Shown here: positions 1-9,287 of the stretch, piece after piece | Position numbering within the stretch: the first letter of the stretch is position 1 | Layout of the letters: each line of letters opens with the position of its first letter | Assembly (NCBI GenBank): GCA_045600905.1 | Contig: JAZRYT010000021.1 | Location: 1 to 25,230, forward strand | Direction: 5' to 3' | Source: F23-D06 sp045600905 | GTDB taxonomy: Bacteria > Bacteroidota > Bacteroidia > Bacteroidales > WCHB1-69 | DNA: 25,230 bases | Position numbers and translations under genes: made by a program | Notes under the pieces: model-generated | The model's input: only the letters and a program-made list of their open reading frames with translations | What the model was told of the DNA's origin: nothing | Database searches by the model: none

Positions 1-149
1 GGGGAAGTTGTATCTCGACATCTCAAAAAAGCCACCGCAGAGCCTCTCACGCCTGAGGAGACGACCTCACTCACGGGCGATGAATGTAACTATAACTTTT
101 TAAATCAGCAAATTCCCTTTCTGCGGATTTTAGGTTTAATACAAACATT
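1..149. other. Upstream flank, no supported gene
   Basis: No gene can be supported here. One forward frame is open from the window edge into the next gene, and another ends near position 113. Neither gives a protein I recognise. The sequence could be the tail of a gene starting outside the window or a dispersed intergenic repeat. The last 40 bases are AT-rich and probably hold the promoter of the ORF6N gene, but I see no clean TAnnTTTG box. Confidence 0.3.
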
Positions 150-1013
150 ATGGAAAATCTTCAAAACGTAGAATCGAAAATACTGACCATCCGCGGTCTG
201 CCGGTGATGTTGGACCGCGACTTGGCGGAGCTGTACGGTGTGGAGACGAAAGCTCTTAATCAGGCCGTTAAAAGAAACTTAGAACGCTTTCCTGAGGAGT
301 TTCGTTTTCAATTAAACACTACAGAAAAAATTGAACTGGTAACATTTTGTGACCGGTTCAGAATGATTAAGCATTCCTCAACCAATCCATACGCATTCAC
401 TGAACAAGGTGTAGCAATGTTATCAGCTATCTTAAAAAGCGAGCGTGCCATCAAGGTGAGTATTGAGATAATGAAAGCTTTCGTGGCCATGCGCCGCTAC
501 ATTGCATCTAATATTCAGGTCTTTCAAGAGATAGATGCCATAAAAAAGCACCAATATTTGGCAGACCAACGCATTGACGAACTTTTTTCCAAGATGGAAC
601 AACCTGCCCTGCCGCCCAAATACGGTCTGTTTTTCAACGGCCAGGTTTTCGACGCTTACGTCTTTGTCGTGGACTTAATCAAATCTGCGAACAAAAGCAT
701 CAGATTGGTGGACAACTATATTGACGAGTGCGTTTTGCTGATGCTGAGCAAACGTAACGAGGCAGTGGATGCCACTATTTTCACAGAGAAAATCTCTCAG
801 CAGCTGATATTGGATTTACGCAAGCACAACGCGCAGTATCCGCCTATCGCCAGTAAGCGAATCGAAAAGGTCCACGACAGATTCCTGCTGCTTGATAACG
901 AACGGCTTTATCATTTCGGCGCATCGTTCAAGGACTTGGGCAAGAAGTTGTTCGTTGTCACTTTGATAGAAGAACCGTCGTTGGTCGGTGCGGTGGAAAA
1001 AATGTTTTCTTAA
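150..1013 (+). CDS. ORF6N-domain DNA-binding protein with PLD-like C-terminal region
   Basis: A 287-residue cytoplasmic protein without signal peptide. Residues about 8-95 match the ORF6N (KilA-N-type) DNA-binding domain known from phage antirepressor-like proteins and common on Bacteroidales chromosomes; typical stretches are 'GLPVMLDRDLAELYGV' and 'YAFTEQGVAMLSAIL'. Residues about 110-150 look helical and link to a C-terminal domain. There H242-x-R244-x4-D249 resembles the phospholipase D HKD motif with Lys replaced by Arg, followed by 'HFGASFKDLGKK'. Only one such motif is present, so catalysis would need a dimer or may be lost. The likely role is DNA-linked regulation or defence, but no target is evident. 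It converges on the giant adhesin gene with a gap of about 20 bases. Confidence 0.8.
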   Translation: MENLQNVESKILTIRGLPVMLDRDLAELYGVETKALNQAVKRNLERFPEEFRFQLNTTEKIELVTFCDRFRMIKHSSTNPYAFTEQGVAMLSAILKSERAIKVSIEIMKAFVAMRRYIASNIQVFQEIDAIKKHQYLADQRIDELFSKMEQPALPPKYGLFFNGQVFDAYVFVVDLIKSANKSIRLVDNYIDECVLLMLSKRNEAVDATIFTEKISQQLILDLRKHNAQYPPIASKRIEKVHDRFLLLDNERLYHFGASFKDLGKKLFVVTLIEEPSLVGAVEKMFS

Positions 1014-1032
1014 AGAACAACTGTTATTCAGC

Positions 1033-4000
1033 TTAAAGTGTGACTACAGATCCCTTTTTTAAGAAATGTCTTCCCGTTCGTGATGTATAGGTGCAAATAT
1101 AGTTGTATATTGTGTTTCTATAGTAGCGGTTTCCACAAGTCCCGTACCATTTGAAATGAGGGTCTTTGGATTTATATATGATTTCTCCCCATCTGTTGTA
1201 AATCAAAATCTCAAAATCAGTCAGCAGATTGAGAGTGCCAAATGCAGAGAAGTACTGGTTTAATCCGTCATCATTGCTGCCGGTTATTGCATTGGGAAAG
1301 AACAGGTTTATTTCGCAAGGTGCGATTCTGTAGAGGGAAGAAACGACGCAATATTCGTCGGAGGCCGTAACAGTGTATGAACCAGGTTCTTCAACTGTGA
1401 TTTCCGTCGTATGTTCGCCGGTACTCCACGTGTAGTGAGGCATTCCGGACACAGCCTGCAGGACAGCAGAGTAATTTTCGCAAAAATCCTCCCCTATCAG
1501 CAAAATAGACAGCGAATCAGGAACAATATGGATGTGGAGTATATAAATACTGTCGCAGATCTCACCAGTAGGTATGGTTCGACGGTATTCGAAATCTCCC
1601 ACGTCATCGTTCTCAGGCAGGTTGAATCCATAACGGTTGTATTTATGGTGCTGACAAAGCGTGTCATATACATGACGTTCATAAGCCGGGGCGGTGGCAT
1701 CCAGCGTGATCTGGAAAGATACCGTATCTGAGCACCGCCATTCCGTAGTGCCGACAACAAGTGTGACCGTATATGTTCCAGGATGATCGTAAATTACTGA
1801 AGGATAATCACTATAGGAATATGTTCCATTCCCGAAATCCCAATAAAACAGGTCGCAAATAGAGTCCTCAGCAGTAGGATTGTCAAAACCAACAGTGATG
1901 TAGCTGTCTTGGGTAAAGTCCACAACATAGTGGCAGTCTTCAATATGACAAGTGAAATATTCAGGACCGCAGACAGCGTGTGGGCGACGGATTCCTGCGT
2001 ATGCAGACAAGGTGAAACGGCAACTGGAGTCCCCAGTGAAAATAACGTCACAATAATAGGTTGAGGTACTGTCTGTAATGACCATTAGTTGTTGAGACCT
2101 GCCTAAAATCGTAGCAGGGTCATTTTCGTGGTACCATTCGTAAAAGAATCCCGCAGGGGCCGTAAGTGTGTCTTGCAGTCCGGGACTGCAAGAGGAGACA
2201 TCTATGAGCCGGGAGGCACAGTTGAGAGTGAAATAGGCATATCCATAATGGGCTCCCTCGCGACAGTCGTAGGTAATCAACCTCACATAAACATTCTGGT
2301 TGTGGTAGGCTGACATATCCACCCCCACGGTAGTCCAGTCTTTCCACAATGTCTGGCCGTCAGCCGAGTTAACGATATTCCATCCCAGTGAGGAATCTGC
2401 AATGAAATAGGCGGTGGCGCATACGGAATCCACCAATTCCATGTTGTCATCCAAAATCTGAAGGACAAATATCGGTTGGTCGGCGGCGGTATGGTCTGGA
2501 TTCTGCAGTACCGCGGCATATTTGAGAACCAAAATATCCTGTTCATCGTCAACGACGTAATCGTAGGTGATGCTTTCTGCCCCGGCACCGCTGAGCCAAT
2601 TACCGATACGTACTGAGGCTTCTTCGCCATCGGGAATGCAGCGAAGTTGATTGGCTGTCCGAGGGTCATATTCTCCGAAATTGGAGTAAATAGTGTGCCG
2701 GCTTGTCGCTTTGTTGTAGCCGTAATCACGAACACGCTTGCGCTGAAAAGGATTGGTGTAGTGACCGATGGTGCAGTTGACTTGCTCGTCTCGAATGTTC
2801 ACATAGTTTATACATCGGTCTATATTTGCCACGATGACCAAAATCTTTTCAGGGAAGCCACAGTTGTCGAGAGAATCCTGACAGGTGCTCCACACATAAA
2901 AATCGTAATACTCCAGATTCTCAAGCCCGGTAATGATGATGGAGGAGTCAGTGGTGTGCAGCAATGTGCCGTGTCCGCGTTCAAAGTCCAAAAGTCCGTA
3001 TTCAATGTGTACTGAGGCATTCCCATATACGTGCCAGGACAATTGGACATTCCCGTCCTGAGTATAGGAGGTCTTCACATTGCTGATGGCACATTGATTC
3101 AGGGATATATCGTCAATGAAAATGTGACGTGGCATTATACTGCTGTTGTTCCGAATGGAAAAGCGACAACGATCACCATAACAAGTGTCTGTTGGAATCG
3201 TAAGGCAGAATCGTTCCCATTCGTCATGAACAAATACCGTGTCAATAGGAATGTAGTCTGAAAAATTGTCTCCGTTTCTGTAAAAACCGATGACGATCAT
3301 AGAAGAGTCGATATGATCTTCTGTTGTAGGGCCACTGGCACAGAAGGACAGGTACAGCGGAACATTTTGTTCTATCTGGGCGATTACAGTGTTAACAATT
3401 CCGTTGTTGTTGAGTTGGATGCATTTGTCGGCACTATAGAAGTAATCGTAACTCCAACTATAAGAGGACATCGGTTCCCAAAGAGGCGACTCCCATCCAG
3501 AATAGTCCTCACAAATTGGCGGAGACATTGTGCCGGGCAAAGTGTTGGTCTGTGCTGTGGCGGAAGGACATTCCCAGACAGTATCTGCATCGTCCGAGCA
3601 ATGTGCGTAGATGTATGCCACGTATGAAGTGGATGCGTTTAGATTGTGCAACACAATGGAGTCGTGGTGGGTGGTGACAATAGTGCCAGTACCCGGCTGA
3701 AAACCGGAAGGGCCGTATTCGACCGTGTAGTATGAGGCATTGCCGCCGCCAGACCAATGCAGTTCTGAGGAGTATGCGGTGGTATTGATGAAGGTGGCAT
3801 TCAGCGCTGCACATGGCCTTATGGCGATGTTGTCAATGTGACTATTCAAATAATTACCTGTGGATTCAAGATAAAAAGTCAAAAGATTTCTGGCATCCCA
3901 TTCCGAGGAGAATTGTCGCGCCATCGCCCTCCATATATTGCCAGACCCATAATTGTTCAGCGTATGAAAAGTCTCGTTGTAATGATTGTAGTCTGAGATG

Positions 4001-5775
4001 TAGCCCAAACCGATGTTTCCTTTGAATGTGAAGGTGAGGTACAGGTCTTGAAATGCATAATTCTGCGGGTTTATTTTTGGAAACACAGCGCTATGGGTGT
4101 TGAAACCACGTACGGAATATTGCAGCGAAGTGTTTGGAGAGAAGTAAGTTGTCGTATCTTGTCTGGGGGAGAAATCGTATGGGAATGGCTTCATACGATG
4201 GTACCAGTAGCGATAGCTTCCGTGAAGATCGCCATTGTCGAACTCATAGCACAGGTTTGGTCGTAGCGGTTCTGGAGTGAGAAAGGCGAAACCTTCTGCC
4301 GCTAATATGGGGCTACAGTTGCAATAATCACATCCGCAGGTGTCGGATGGGCACAATGCCTGAATGTTGAATTCGTAGTATTGGTTGTTAGCCAGCCCGG
4401 ATATGGTTACTGAAGAAACTGAAGCTGTATCTCGAACAACCACCCCCTGATAAGGCTGATGGGTGATTTCCACCGACGGGGCATTTCCGACCCATTGTAC
4501 GGAGACGGCACCCGGCGCGACACTGTCTATTCGGCTGATATAGGCAAAACAGTCGCTGATGACGACATCTTCCAAATGGCAATAAAAGGGGTATCCGGAA
4601 TTTGACCGGATGGCGATATAGTGAGCACTGTCAGGAACGCCCGTCAGATTTAGCGTAAAGGTTTCCCAATAGTTGTTATTTGGAAGAGTAAAAGACTGCA
4701 GTTGAACATACGAATCCTCCCTTTCAGGATGCACCATATAACCTACACCTACGGTACCGCTCCCCTGTGCCTTAAAATGTATCATCGTACCCTGTGGGTG
4801 ACTGACATACGGTGAGACCAAAGTACCCTGCTGTATGAATAGGGAAACCGGTTCTTCATAGTAGGAATCTGGATAATAATAGTACAAGTCGTTTCTAAGC
4901 AAAGGCAACAATGACCAGCCGTGAGCGTAAAGACTGTCGATGTTGGAATATGCCATATCGTTGTACTTGTTACAGCACGACTCCTTGTAAGTTCGAAAAT
5001 GGAATAGCTTTTCGCATAGAGGAGTGCTGTCACAGACTGCATATATGTAGGCATCGTAGATGGTGTTTTCGGCCAAGTCGGAGATAGTCAGAGTTCCATT
5101 GGTACTGCCGGAAAAGGAGCCTGTACCCTGGGCGAAACCATGCGTACCCCATTCTATCAGAAAATTGTCGTTCGTCGCTCCAGTGACCTGCACACTTGTA
5201 GAAGTTATATTGGCAAAGGATATCTGGTCGAAATCTGGCATCAGACATTTTGAAATCAGCAAATCGTCAATCCAAAATGACCGGCTGTCGGACGTCAACA
5301 TTTTAAATGCAACGTAGTTGTTCCCCACAGGCGCATTCGTGAAGATTTGAAAATACTCCCAGTCGTTAGGAACAGAAACAGTGACAGTGTCGATTGGTTC
5401 GAATGAGCTAGCACTCGAGGGGTCTGTCATATAACCGACGATGATCGATGTGTTTGCGGAGGAGCCCTTCCCATAGAAACAGATGTAGAGACCGCCAGAG
5501 GCAGTGGCTTCCAATCGCGGTGTGATAGCTATTGTGTAGGTATTCTCATAATTGCGCGTAAACAACTCCAAAGCATAGGCACCCGAGTGCATATTCCAAT
5601 AATCATAGGCCAGGGAGGGAGATGTGGCATTATCCCAATTCACCAGTTGGTACCAGGTCGTCGGATAAGCACCATAACTCTCAAAATCCTCACAATAGGG
5701 AATTGGCTGAATCTGAGAAAAAGCTACGACCGAACAACATAGGAAAACAACGGAAAGAAGGGTTCGACGACACAT
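1033..5775 (-). CDS. Giant secreted multidomain adhesin-like protein with gliding-type T9SS C-terminal domain
   Basis: About 1580 residues from the chosen start. I place the start at 5775 rather than the in-frame ATG at 5826 because the protein then begins directly with a signal peptide, MCRRTLLSVVFLCCSVVAFS. Four units follow, starting near residues 25, 265, 510 and 755. Each is a Cys-containing jelly-roll-like module (cleaved-adhesin/MAM-like, opening with patterns such as 'PYCEDFE' and ending near 'WIDDLLISKC') plus a fibronectin-III-like module. A further galactose-binding-like region begins near 985. A PKD domain ('WDFGNGTY', 'YDHPGTYTVTLVV') lies at about 1275-1365. The last 90 or so residues ('FFPNAITGSNDDGLNQYF', 'YNRWGEIIY') are the gliding-motility-associated (CHU_C, type B) T9SS sorting domain. 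It is probably surface-exposed or released; the ligand is unknown. It lies downstream of the FISUMP gene on the same strand. Confidence 0.85.
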   Translation of the reverse strand: MCRRTLLSVVFLCCSVVAFSQIQPIPYCEDFESYGAYPTTWYQLVNWDNATSPSLAYDYWNMHSGAYALELFTRNYENTYTIAITPRLEATASGGLYICFYGKGSSANTSIIVGYMTDPSSASSFEPIDTVTVSVPNDWEYFQIFTNAPVGNNYVAFKMLTSDSRSFWIDDLLISKCLMPDFDQISFANITSTSVQVTGATNDNFLIEWGTHGFAQGTGSFSGSTNGTLTISDLAENTIYDAYIYAVCDSTPLCEKLFHFRTYKESCCNKYNDMAYSNIDSLYAHGWSLLPLLRNDLYYYYPDSYYEEPVSLFIQQGTLVSPYVSHPQGTMIHFKAQGSGTVGVGYMVHPEREDSYVQLQSFTLPNNNYWETFTLNLTGVPDSAHYIAIRSNSGYPFYCHLEDVVISDCFAYISRIDSVAPGAVSVQWVGNAPSVEITHQPYQGVVVRDTASVSSVTISGLANNQYYEFNIQALCPSDTCGCDYCNCSPILAAEGFAFLTPEPLRPNLCYEFDNGDLHGSYRYWYHRMKPFPYDFSPRQDTTTYFSPNTSLQYSVRGFNTHSAVFPKINPQNYAFQDLYLTFTFKGNIGLGYISDYNHYNETFHTLNNYGSGNIWRAMARQFSSEWDARNLLTFYLESTGNYLNSHIDNIAIRPCAALNATFINTTAYSSELHWSGGGNASYYTVEYGPSGFQPGTGTIVTTHHDSIVLHNLNASTSYVAYIYAHCSDDADTVWECPSATAQTNTLPGTMSPPICEDYSGWESPLWEPMSSYSWSYDYFYSADKCIQLNNNGIVNTVIAQIEQNVPLYLSFCASGPTTEDHIDSSMIVIGFYRNGDNFSDYIPIDTVFVHDEWERFCLTIPTDTCYGDRCRFSIRNNSSIMPRHIFIDDISLNQCAISNVKTSYTQDGNVQLSWHVYGNASVHIEYGLLDFERGHGTLLHTTDSSIIITGLENLEYYDFYVWSTCQDSLDNCGFPEKILVIVANIDRCINYVNIRDEQVNCTIGHYTNPFQRKRVRDYGYNKATSRHTIYSNFGEYDPRTANQLRCIPDGEEASVRIGNWLSGAGAESITYDYVVDDEQDILVLKYAAVLQNPDHTAADQPIFVLQILDDNMELVDSVCATAYFIADSSLGWNIVNSADGQTLWKDWTTVGVDMSAYHNQNVYVRLITYDCREGAHYGYAYFTLNCASRLIDVSSCSPGLQDTLTAPAGFFYEWYHENDPATILGRSQQLMVITDSTSTYYCDVIFTGDSSCRFTLSAYAGIRRPHAVCGPEYFTCHIEDCHYVVDFTQDSYITVGFDNPTAEDSICDLFYWDFGNGTYSYSDYPSVIYDHPGTYTVTLVVGTTEWRCSDTVSFQITLDATAPAYERHVYDTLCQHHKYNRYGFNLPENDDVGDFEYRRTIPTGEICDSIYILHIHIVPDSLSILLIGEDFCENYSAVLQAVSGMPHYTWSTGEHTTEITVEEPGSYTVTASDEYCVVSSLYRIAPCEINLFFPNAITGSNDDGLNQYFSAFGTLNLLTDFEILIYNRWGEIIYKSKDPHFKWYGTCGNRYYRNTIYNYICTYTSRTGRHFLKKGSVVTL

Positions 5776-5829
5776 TTTGTTATCTGGATGATGAATAAAA
5801 GGAATTTCCGTCACTTTCGCGCACATGTC

Positions 5830-6579
5830 CTAATCTTTCAAACAACGCACGGAATAGGCTGCTTCTTTGGGGGTACAGTTGATTTCAACCGTAGCGTTGG
5901 TAGAGTAAAAATGATGAATCGGGGAAGTGACGTCACTGCCATCGGATGCGGTCCAAAAGCCGGCATCATACCCGAAGCCGTCAAGGGTGTAGAAGAAATT
6001 GCCTGCAGGCAGGATGTTCATACCGGAAGCATTGTTCTTGGAAAGGTCATCAACAATAGAGCATTCGGGATGCTGCTCCATAAATCCCATACTTGACTTC
6101 CACTCCTCCTTGGATGCCATACTCTTCGCCACATTGTTCACGTCCGTTCCACAACGATATTCGTCCTTGTAACCCAAGAAGTCTTCCAATCCCATCCACT
6201 CGAAATTGGATGGCAGATGCCAACCGTTCGGGCAAATGCTCTGAATGCCGCTCGGCACTTCCTCCGTGGGCTTGTATCCCGTCAAACAGGTTCTCCAACT
6301 GTACAACAAACCGAATTTACCGACATTGTTCGCATCTCCATTGGGATAATAATAGTATTTCTCCGTATCAGAAGTCTCCGTGCCCAATTTCAATGGTGTG
6401 CCGTCTGGGAAATGCGTCACGCGAAGGTTTTCAGCCATCCAACACTGTTTTCCCAATTGAACGGTACGATAGACATTGCCATCAAAATCTTTGACGGTAC
6501 CGCAGTCCTGCTGTGCAGAGACTTTCATCAAGCTGCCAGCCAATATGGCAACTATTGCTAAGAATATGCTTCTTTTCAT
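5830..6579 (-). CDS. Exported FISUMP-domain protein
   Basis: 249 residues with a clear signal peptide (MKRSIFLAIVAILAGSLMKVSAQ). The remainder matches the Fibrobacter succinogenes major paralogous domain: 'DFDGNVYRTVQLGKQCWM', 'AENLRVTHFPDGTPL', 'GLLYSWRTC' and 'CPNGWHLPSNFEW' appear in the usual order, ending with 'AYSVRCLKD'. FISUMP domains are found on secreted proteins of Fibrobacteres and Bacteroidetes and are distantly related to C-type-lectin/FGE folds. A surface ligand-binding role is inferred. The gene starts 19 bases after the GH20 stop codon and is followed by the giant adhesin gene, so all three are probably co-transcribed. Confidence 0.85.
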   Translation of the reverse strand: MKRSIFLAIVAILAGSLMKVSAQQDCGTVKDFDGNVYRTVQLGKQCWMAENLRVTHFPDGTPLKLGTETSDTEKYYYYPNGDANNVGKFGLLYSWRTCLTGYKPTEEVPSGIQSICPNGWHLPSNFEWMGLEDFLGYKDEYRCGTDVNNVAKSMASKEEWKSSMGFMEQHPECSIVDDLSKNNASGMNILPAGNFFYTLDGFGYDAGFWTASDGSDVTSPIHHFYSTNATVEINCTPKEAAYSVRCLKD

Positions 6580-6598
6580 TTTTTTATAATTTAAAATT

Positions 6599-9157
6599 TT
6601 AATAGTTTAAGATAAATTCATCACAGAAGATATAGGAATGTTGGCCGGCCGCCTGATGCCAGGAAGGCAGCGTTCCAGCATTCTTCGCCACCACACGCAC
6701 ATAGCGGGCTTTGATGTTGAGGTCATCCACCTGCAAAGAATAGATGCCCGTCGTATTGGAGGCATACGTCACGTTCGGAACAGCCAACGTACGATACAAC
6801 GTGTAGTGCGCGCCATCTTTGGACGTGTAGATCTCCACACTGTTGGGAGACATAATCCAATCATATACATCTTGGAAAAAATGCGTGGTGAAATGGTGGA
6901 TTTCCGTAGTTTTCCCAAAATCAAAATCGGCACTGATGTCCTTGCCACTGTAACCCTGCCACGTGCCATCAGAATAACGGTCGCCGCCGATGATGCCGTC
7001 CGCCAAAGCCTGCGGTCCGGAAGCCTCATATTCGGGACGATAATCAGAATACTGGGTGTTCAATTTGGCGATTTTGCCCAAACCTTTGTGCAACAACACA
7101 TATTGTTCCGTCAGGACATCCTCAGACATCGCATTTTTCGTCATAGCACGCACCATGGCGGATTGATTCATAGTGAACGGTCCGGTGTAGGTCCTCTCCC
7201 CCACTCTCGGTTTCCGTCCGTCAATCGAATAGTAGATGTCACGATCGCCGAATAAGGTGCTGAGCGTAACCACGGCCTCCGACTTCTCATTCAGCCGCGT
7301 ACGAATGAAAACGCGGTTCGGAATGTTGAGAAGCTCCTGCGCCACCGCGTCAAAGCGTTTTTCCACAATATCTCGACTATAGGAACGACACTCCTCGTCC
7401 CACAATCCCATATAGAGTTTTTTAGTCTTATGCAGATCTTCCAACAACTGTTGGATGTCTGATTCCAATGACTGCTGGGAATATTTCTCACTGCCCGTCA
7501 TAAACTGATACAGCTTGCAGCGAAGCACATTGCGTTCGGCCACCGTTTTCTGTCTTTGGCAAACGTAATAGGCAAAATTCATCGAGGCAATATGTTGCTT
7601 ATATCCATCATATTCCACCATCACGTTGTTCCTTTCACGTATTTCATCGGAAAGTTGAGCCATCACTTTTTGATTCACCTCCATCGCCTCTTGGCTCACC
7701 TTGGTCGGATAGAAATCAAAAACGCTTTCATAGAGGGAGCTGCTTTGGAAGAAGCCGGGAATTTCCGTGCTTTCCAACCATCTCATCAGTTTCAAATCCG
7801 TCGTTGGGAAATAGAAGGTTGCACGGTAAACCGAATCAAATTGGGCGAGACGTTGTAAACGTTCCTCTTCTGCCAGATTTGTCTCAATGTTCTGGATAGG
7901 TTTCCAAGACATTTCCGCTGACCATACCATTCCGTGCCATGCGCTATTGAACAGCGACTCGCCGGAATCATCCCAAGCGGTGTTCATCATTCCCAACGCG
8001 CCGTTTTGGTAACCGTCGCGCACGAGGTTGGCGATGTTCTTCGTATAAGTGTCATAACTCGGATAAACCGTGCTCCACATACTCATACCCGGAGCCACCA
8101 TAAATTCCAGATTCTGTTTCTTAAAAGGCTGAAGCATACCCACATAGCTATCAGAAGGGGCATAGCTCCAAACAATCATCAGCATATCTTTGGGAAGTTG
8201 AGCAGTAATCACGGGATCCTTGGCGGCTATATCGCCCCACATCATCACGCGCTTACCCTGTTTTTTCAAAATGTCATACACCCATTTGATATGGTTGGCA
8301 TAGGTTTGGCCTGCCCCTCCGTTGTTTTTCACAAAATCGGCGGCGCGTCCGTTGCCGAGGGCTTCCGTTTCATCACAATCAATATTGAAGAACGGCGATT
8401 GATAGGCCTTCGCCGTGGTTTCGAGCTGATATTTCAAAAATTCCTGAATCTTATCCGCGCCTGGATTGTAATTGGATTTAGTGTCTGCCATATCCTGATA
8501 GAACGGGATGCGCAAAGTCTTCTCGGCGTGTGCCAGGCACTGCTGGTTGCCGAAAATTTCAATGTGGTATTGAGCCGCAAAAGTCTCCAACTCTTTGATT
8601 TCCGCTGCCGTCAGGCCATCTGTCGGCGCAATGTCCGGATAGGCTTCCAATTTAAAGACGTGCTCGGTATAGAGATTGAAGAAGTTCATCTTATACTGCG
8701 CCATCGTTTCAATCTCGCGTTTGAGGAACTCCACACTGGGCACGGGACCTCTACTGATGTCGTCCATCCAGCCACGATAGCGCATAGCCGGATAGTCCGT
8801 AATCAGCACACAGGGAACTTTGACCTCTTTTTGAGGGTTATGGGCATTGTCCTTATTGTAAAAATCCACCATCTGCTCAAAACTGAGCATCGCATAATAG
8901 CGGCCGATTTCCGTCGTATAGCGGATGACGACTTTTTGCGGAAGAATTTCCAAAACGTAAGCCTGATCCATATTCTTTTCAACAGGCAAACTATCGACTT
9001 TAATGCTTTCAAGCACCGGCACACCCATATATTTATAGTAGCCGTCACGGAGTTCGATTTTCTGCGGAGTTGGCAAGATACCAACGTTTTGAGCCACCAT
9101 CACATTAACTGTCAAGGCCAAAAGGCAAAGCAACAGACTGCGTAAATAATTATGCAT
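6599..9157 (-). CDS. Secreted GH20 beta-N-acetylhexosaminidase with chitobiase-like and discoidin C-terminal domains
   Basis: 852 residues from the start at 9157, which puts a signal peptide (MHNYLRSLLLCLLALTVNVMVAQ) at the N-terminus; an upstream in-frame ATG at 9220 would bury it. The N-terminal domain ('ILPTPQKIELRDGYYKY') is the GH20b-type domain. The TIM barrel contains 'YRGWMDDISRGPVPS' and the catalytic Asp-Glu pair in 'NIDCDETEALG' near residues 260-263. Substrate-assisted release of terminal GlcNAc/GalNAc is the family reaction. Near residue 645 'DIYYSIDGRKP' marks a chitobiase C-terminal-like module. The last 130 or so residues are an F5/8 type C (discoidin) carbohydrate-binding domain. 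It is probably periplasmic or surface-bound and acts on host or dietary glycans. It heads a run with the FISUMP and adhesin genes and is divergent from the DUF4838 gene. Confidence 0.88.
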   Translation of the reverse strand: MHNYLRSLLLCLLALTVNVMVAQNVGILPTPQKIELRDGYYKYMGVPVLESIKVDSLPVEKNMDQAYVLEILPQKVVIRYTTEIGRYYAMLSFEQMVDFYNKDNAHNPQKEVKVPCVLITDYPAMRYRGWMDDISRGPVPSVEFLKREIETMAQYKMNFFNLYTEHVFKLEAYPDIAPTDGLTAAEIKELETFAAQYHIEIFGNQQCLAHAEKTLRIPFYQDMADTKSNYNPGADKIQEFLKYQLETTAKAYQSPFFNIDCDETEALGNGRAADFVKNNGGAGQTYANHIKWVYDILKKQGKRVMMWGDIAAKDPVITAQLPKDMLMIVWSYAPSDSYVGMLQPFKKQNLEFMVAPGMSMWSTVYPSYDTYTKNIANLVRDGYQNGALGMMNTAWDDSGESLFNSAWHGMVWSAEMSWKPIQNIETNLAEEERLQRLAQFDSVYRATFYFPTTDLKLMRWLESTEIPGFFQSSSLYESVFDFYPTKVSQEAMEVNQKVMAQLSDEIRERNNVMVEYDGYKQHIASMNFAYYVCQRQKTVAERNVLRCKLYQFMTGSEKYSQQSLESDIQQLLEDLHKTKKLYMGLWDEECRSYSRDIVEKRFDAVAQELLNIPNRVFIRTRLNEKSEAVVTLSTLFGDRDIYYSIDGRKPRVGERTYTGPFTMNQSAMVRAMTKNAMSEDVLTEQYVLLHKGLGKIAKLNTQYSDYRPEYEASGPQALADGIIGGDRYSDGTWQGYSGKDISADFDFGKTTEIHHFTTHFFQDVYDWIMSPNSVEIYTSKDGAHYTLYRTLAVPNVTYASNTTGIYSLQVDDLNIKARYVRVVAKNAGTLPSWHQAAGQHSYIFCDEFILNY

Positions 9158-9180
9158 AAGCGAATATTTAAAATGAGCGG

Positions 9181-9207
9181 CAAAAATAACAATATTCATC
9201 AAACATA
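9181..9207 (-). promoter_or_regulatory. Candidate Bacteroidetes -7 boxes for the GH20 gene
   Basis: Two minus-strand matches to the Bacteroidetes -7 consensus TAnnTTTG occur upstream of the GH20 start at 9157: TATTTTTG (9188-9181) and TATGTTTG (9207-9200). I see no convincing -33 TTTG for either, so the choice between them is open. Confidence 0.4.
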
Positions 9208-9255
9208 GTGAAAATTTCACGTATAAGATAAAAAACTAGAGAGACGATATTTTCG

Positions 9256-9263
9256 TACTTTTG
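9256..9263 (+). promoter_or_regulatory. Candidate -7 box for the DUF4838 gene
   Basis: TACTTTTG matches the Bacteroidetes -7 consensus TAnnTTTG and lies 25 bases before the chosen ATG at 9288. No clear -33 element is visible. Its position also argues against the earlier in-frame ATG at 9261, which would overlap the box. Confidence 0.45.
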
Positions 9264-9287
9264 CGCTCTTTCTTAATTTCCCTGCCG

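Noticed and set aside
5830..6579. FISUMP gene as a third DGR target
   Set aside because: Its 3' end shows no similarity to the TR or to the adenine-free homing end.
7934..9145. Long open frame of 403 codons on the plus strand opposite the GH20 gene
   Set aside because: It is antisense to a gene with clear GH20 motifs, has no domain character and begins inside that gene; it is a shadow of codon bias.
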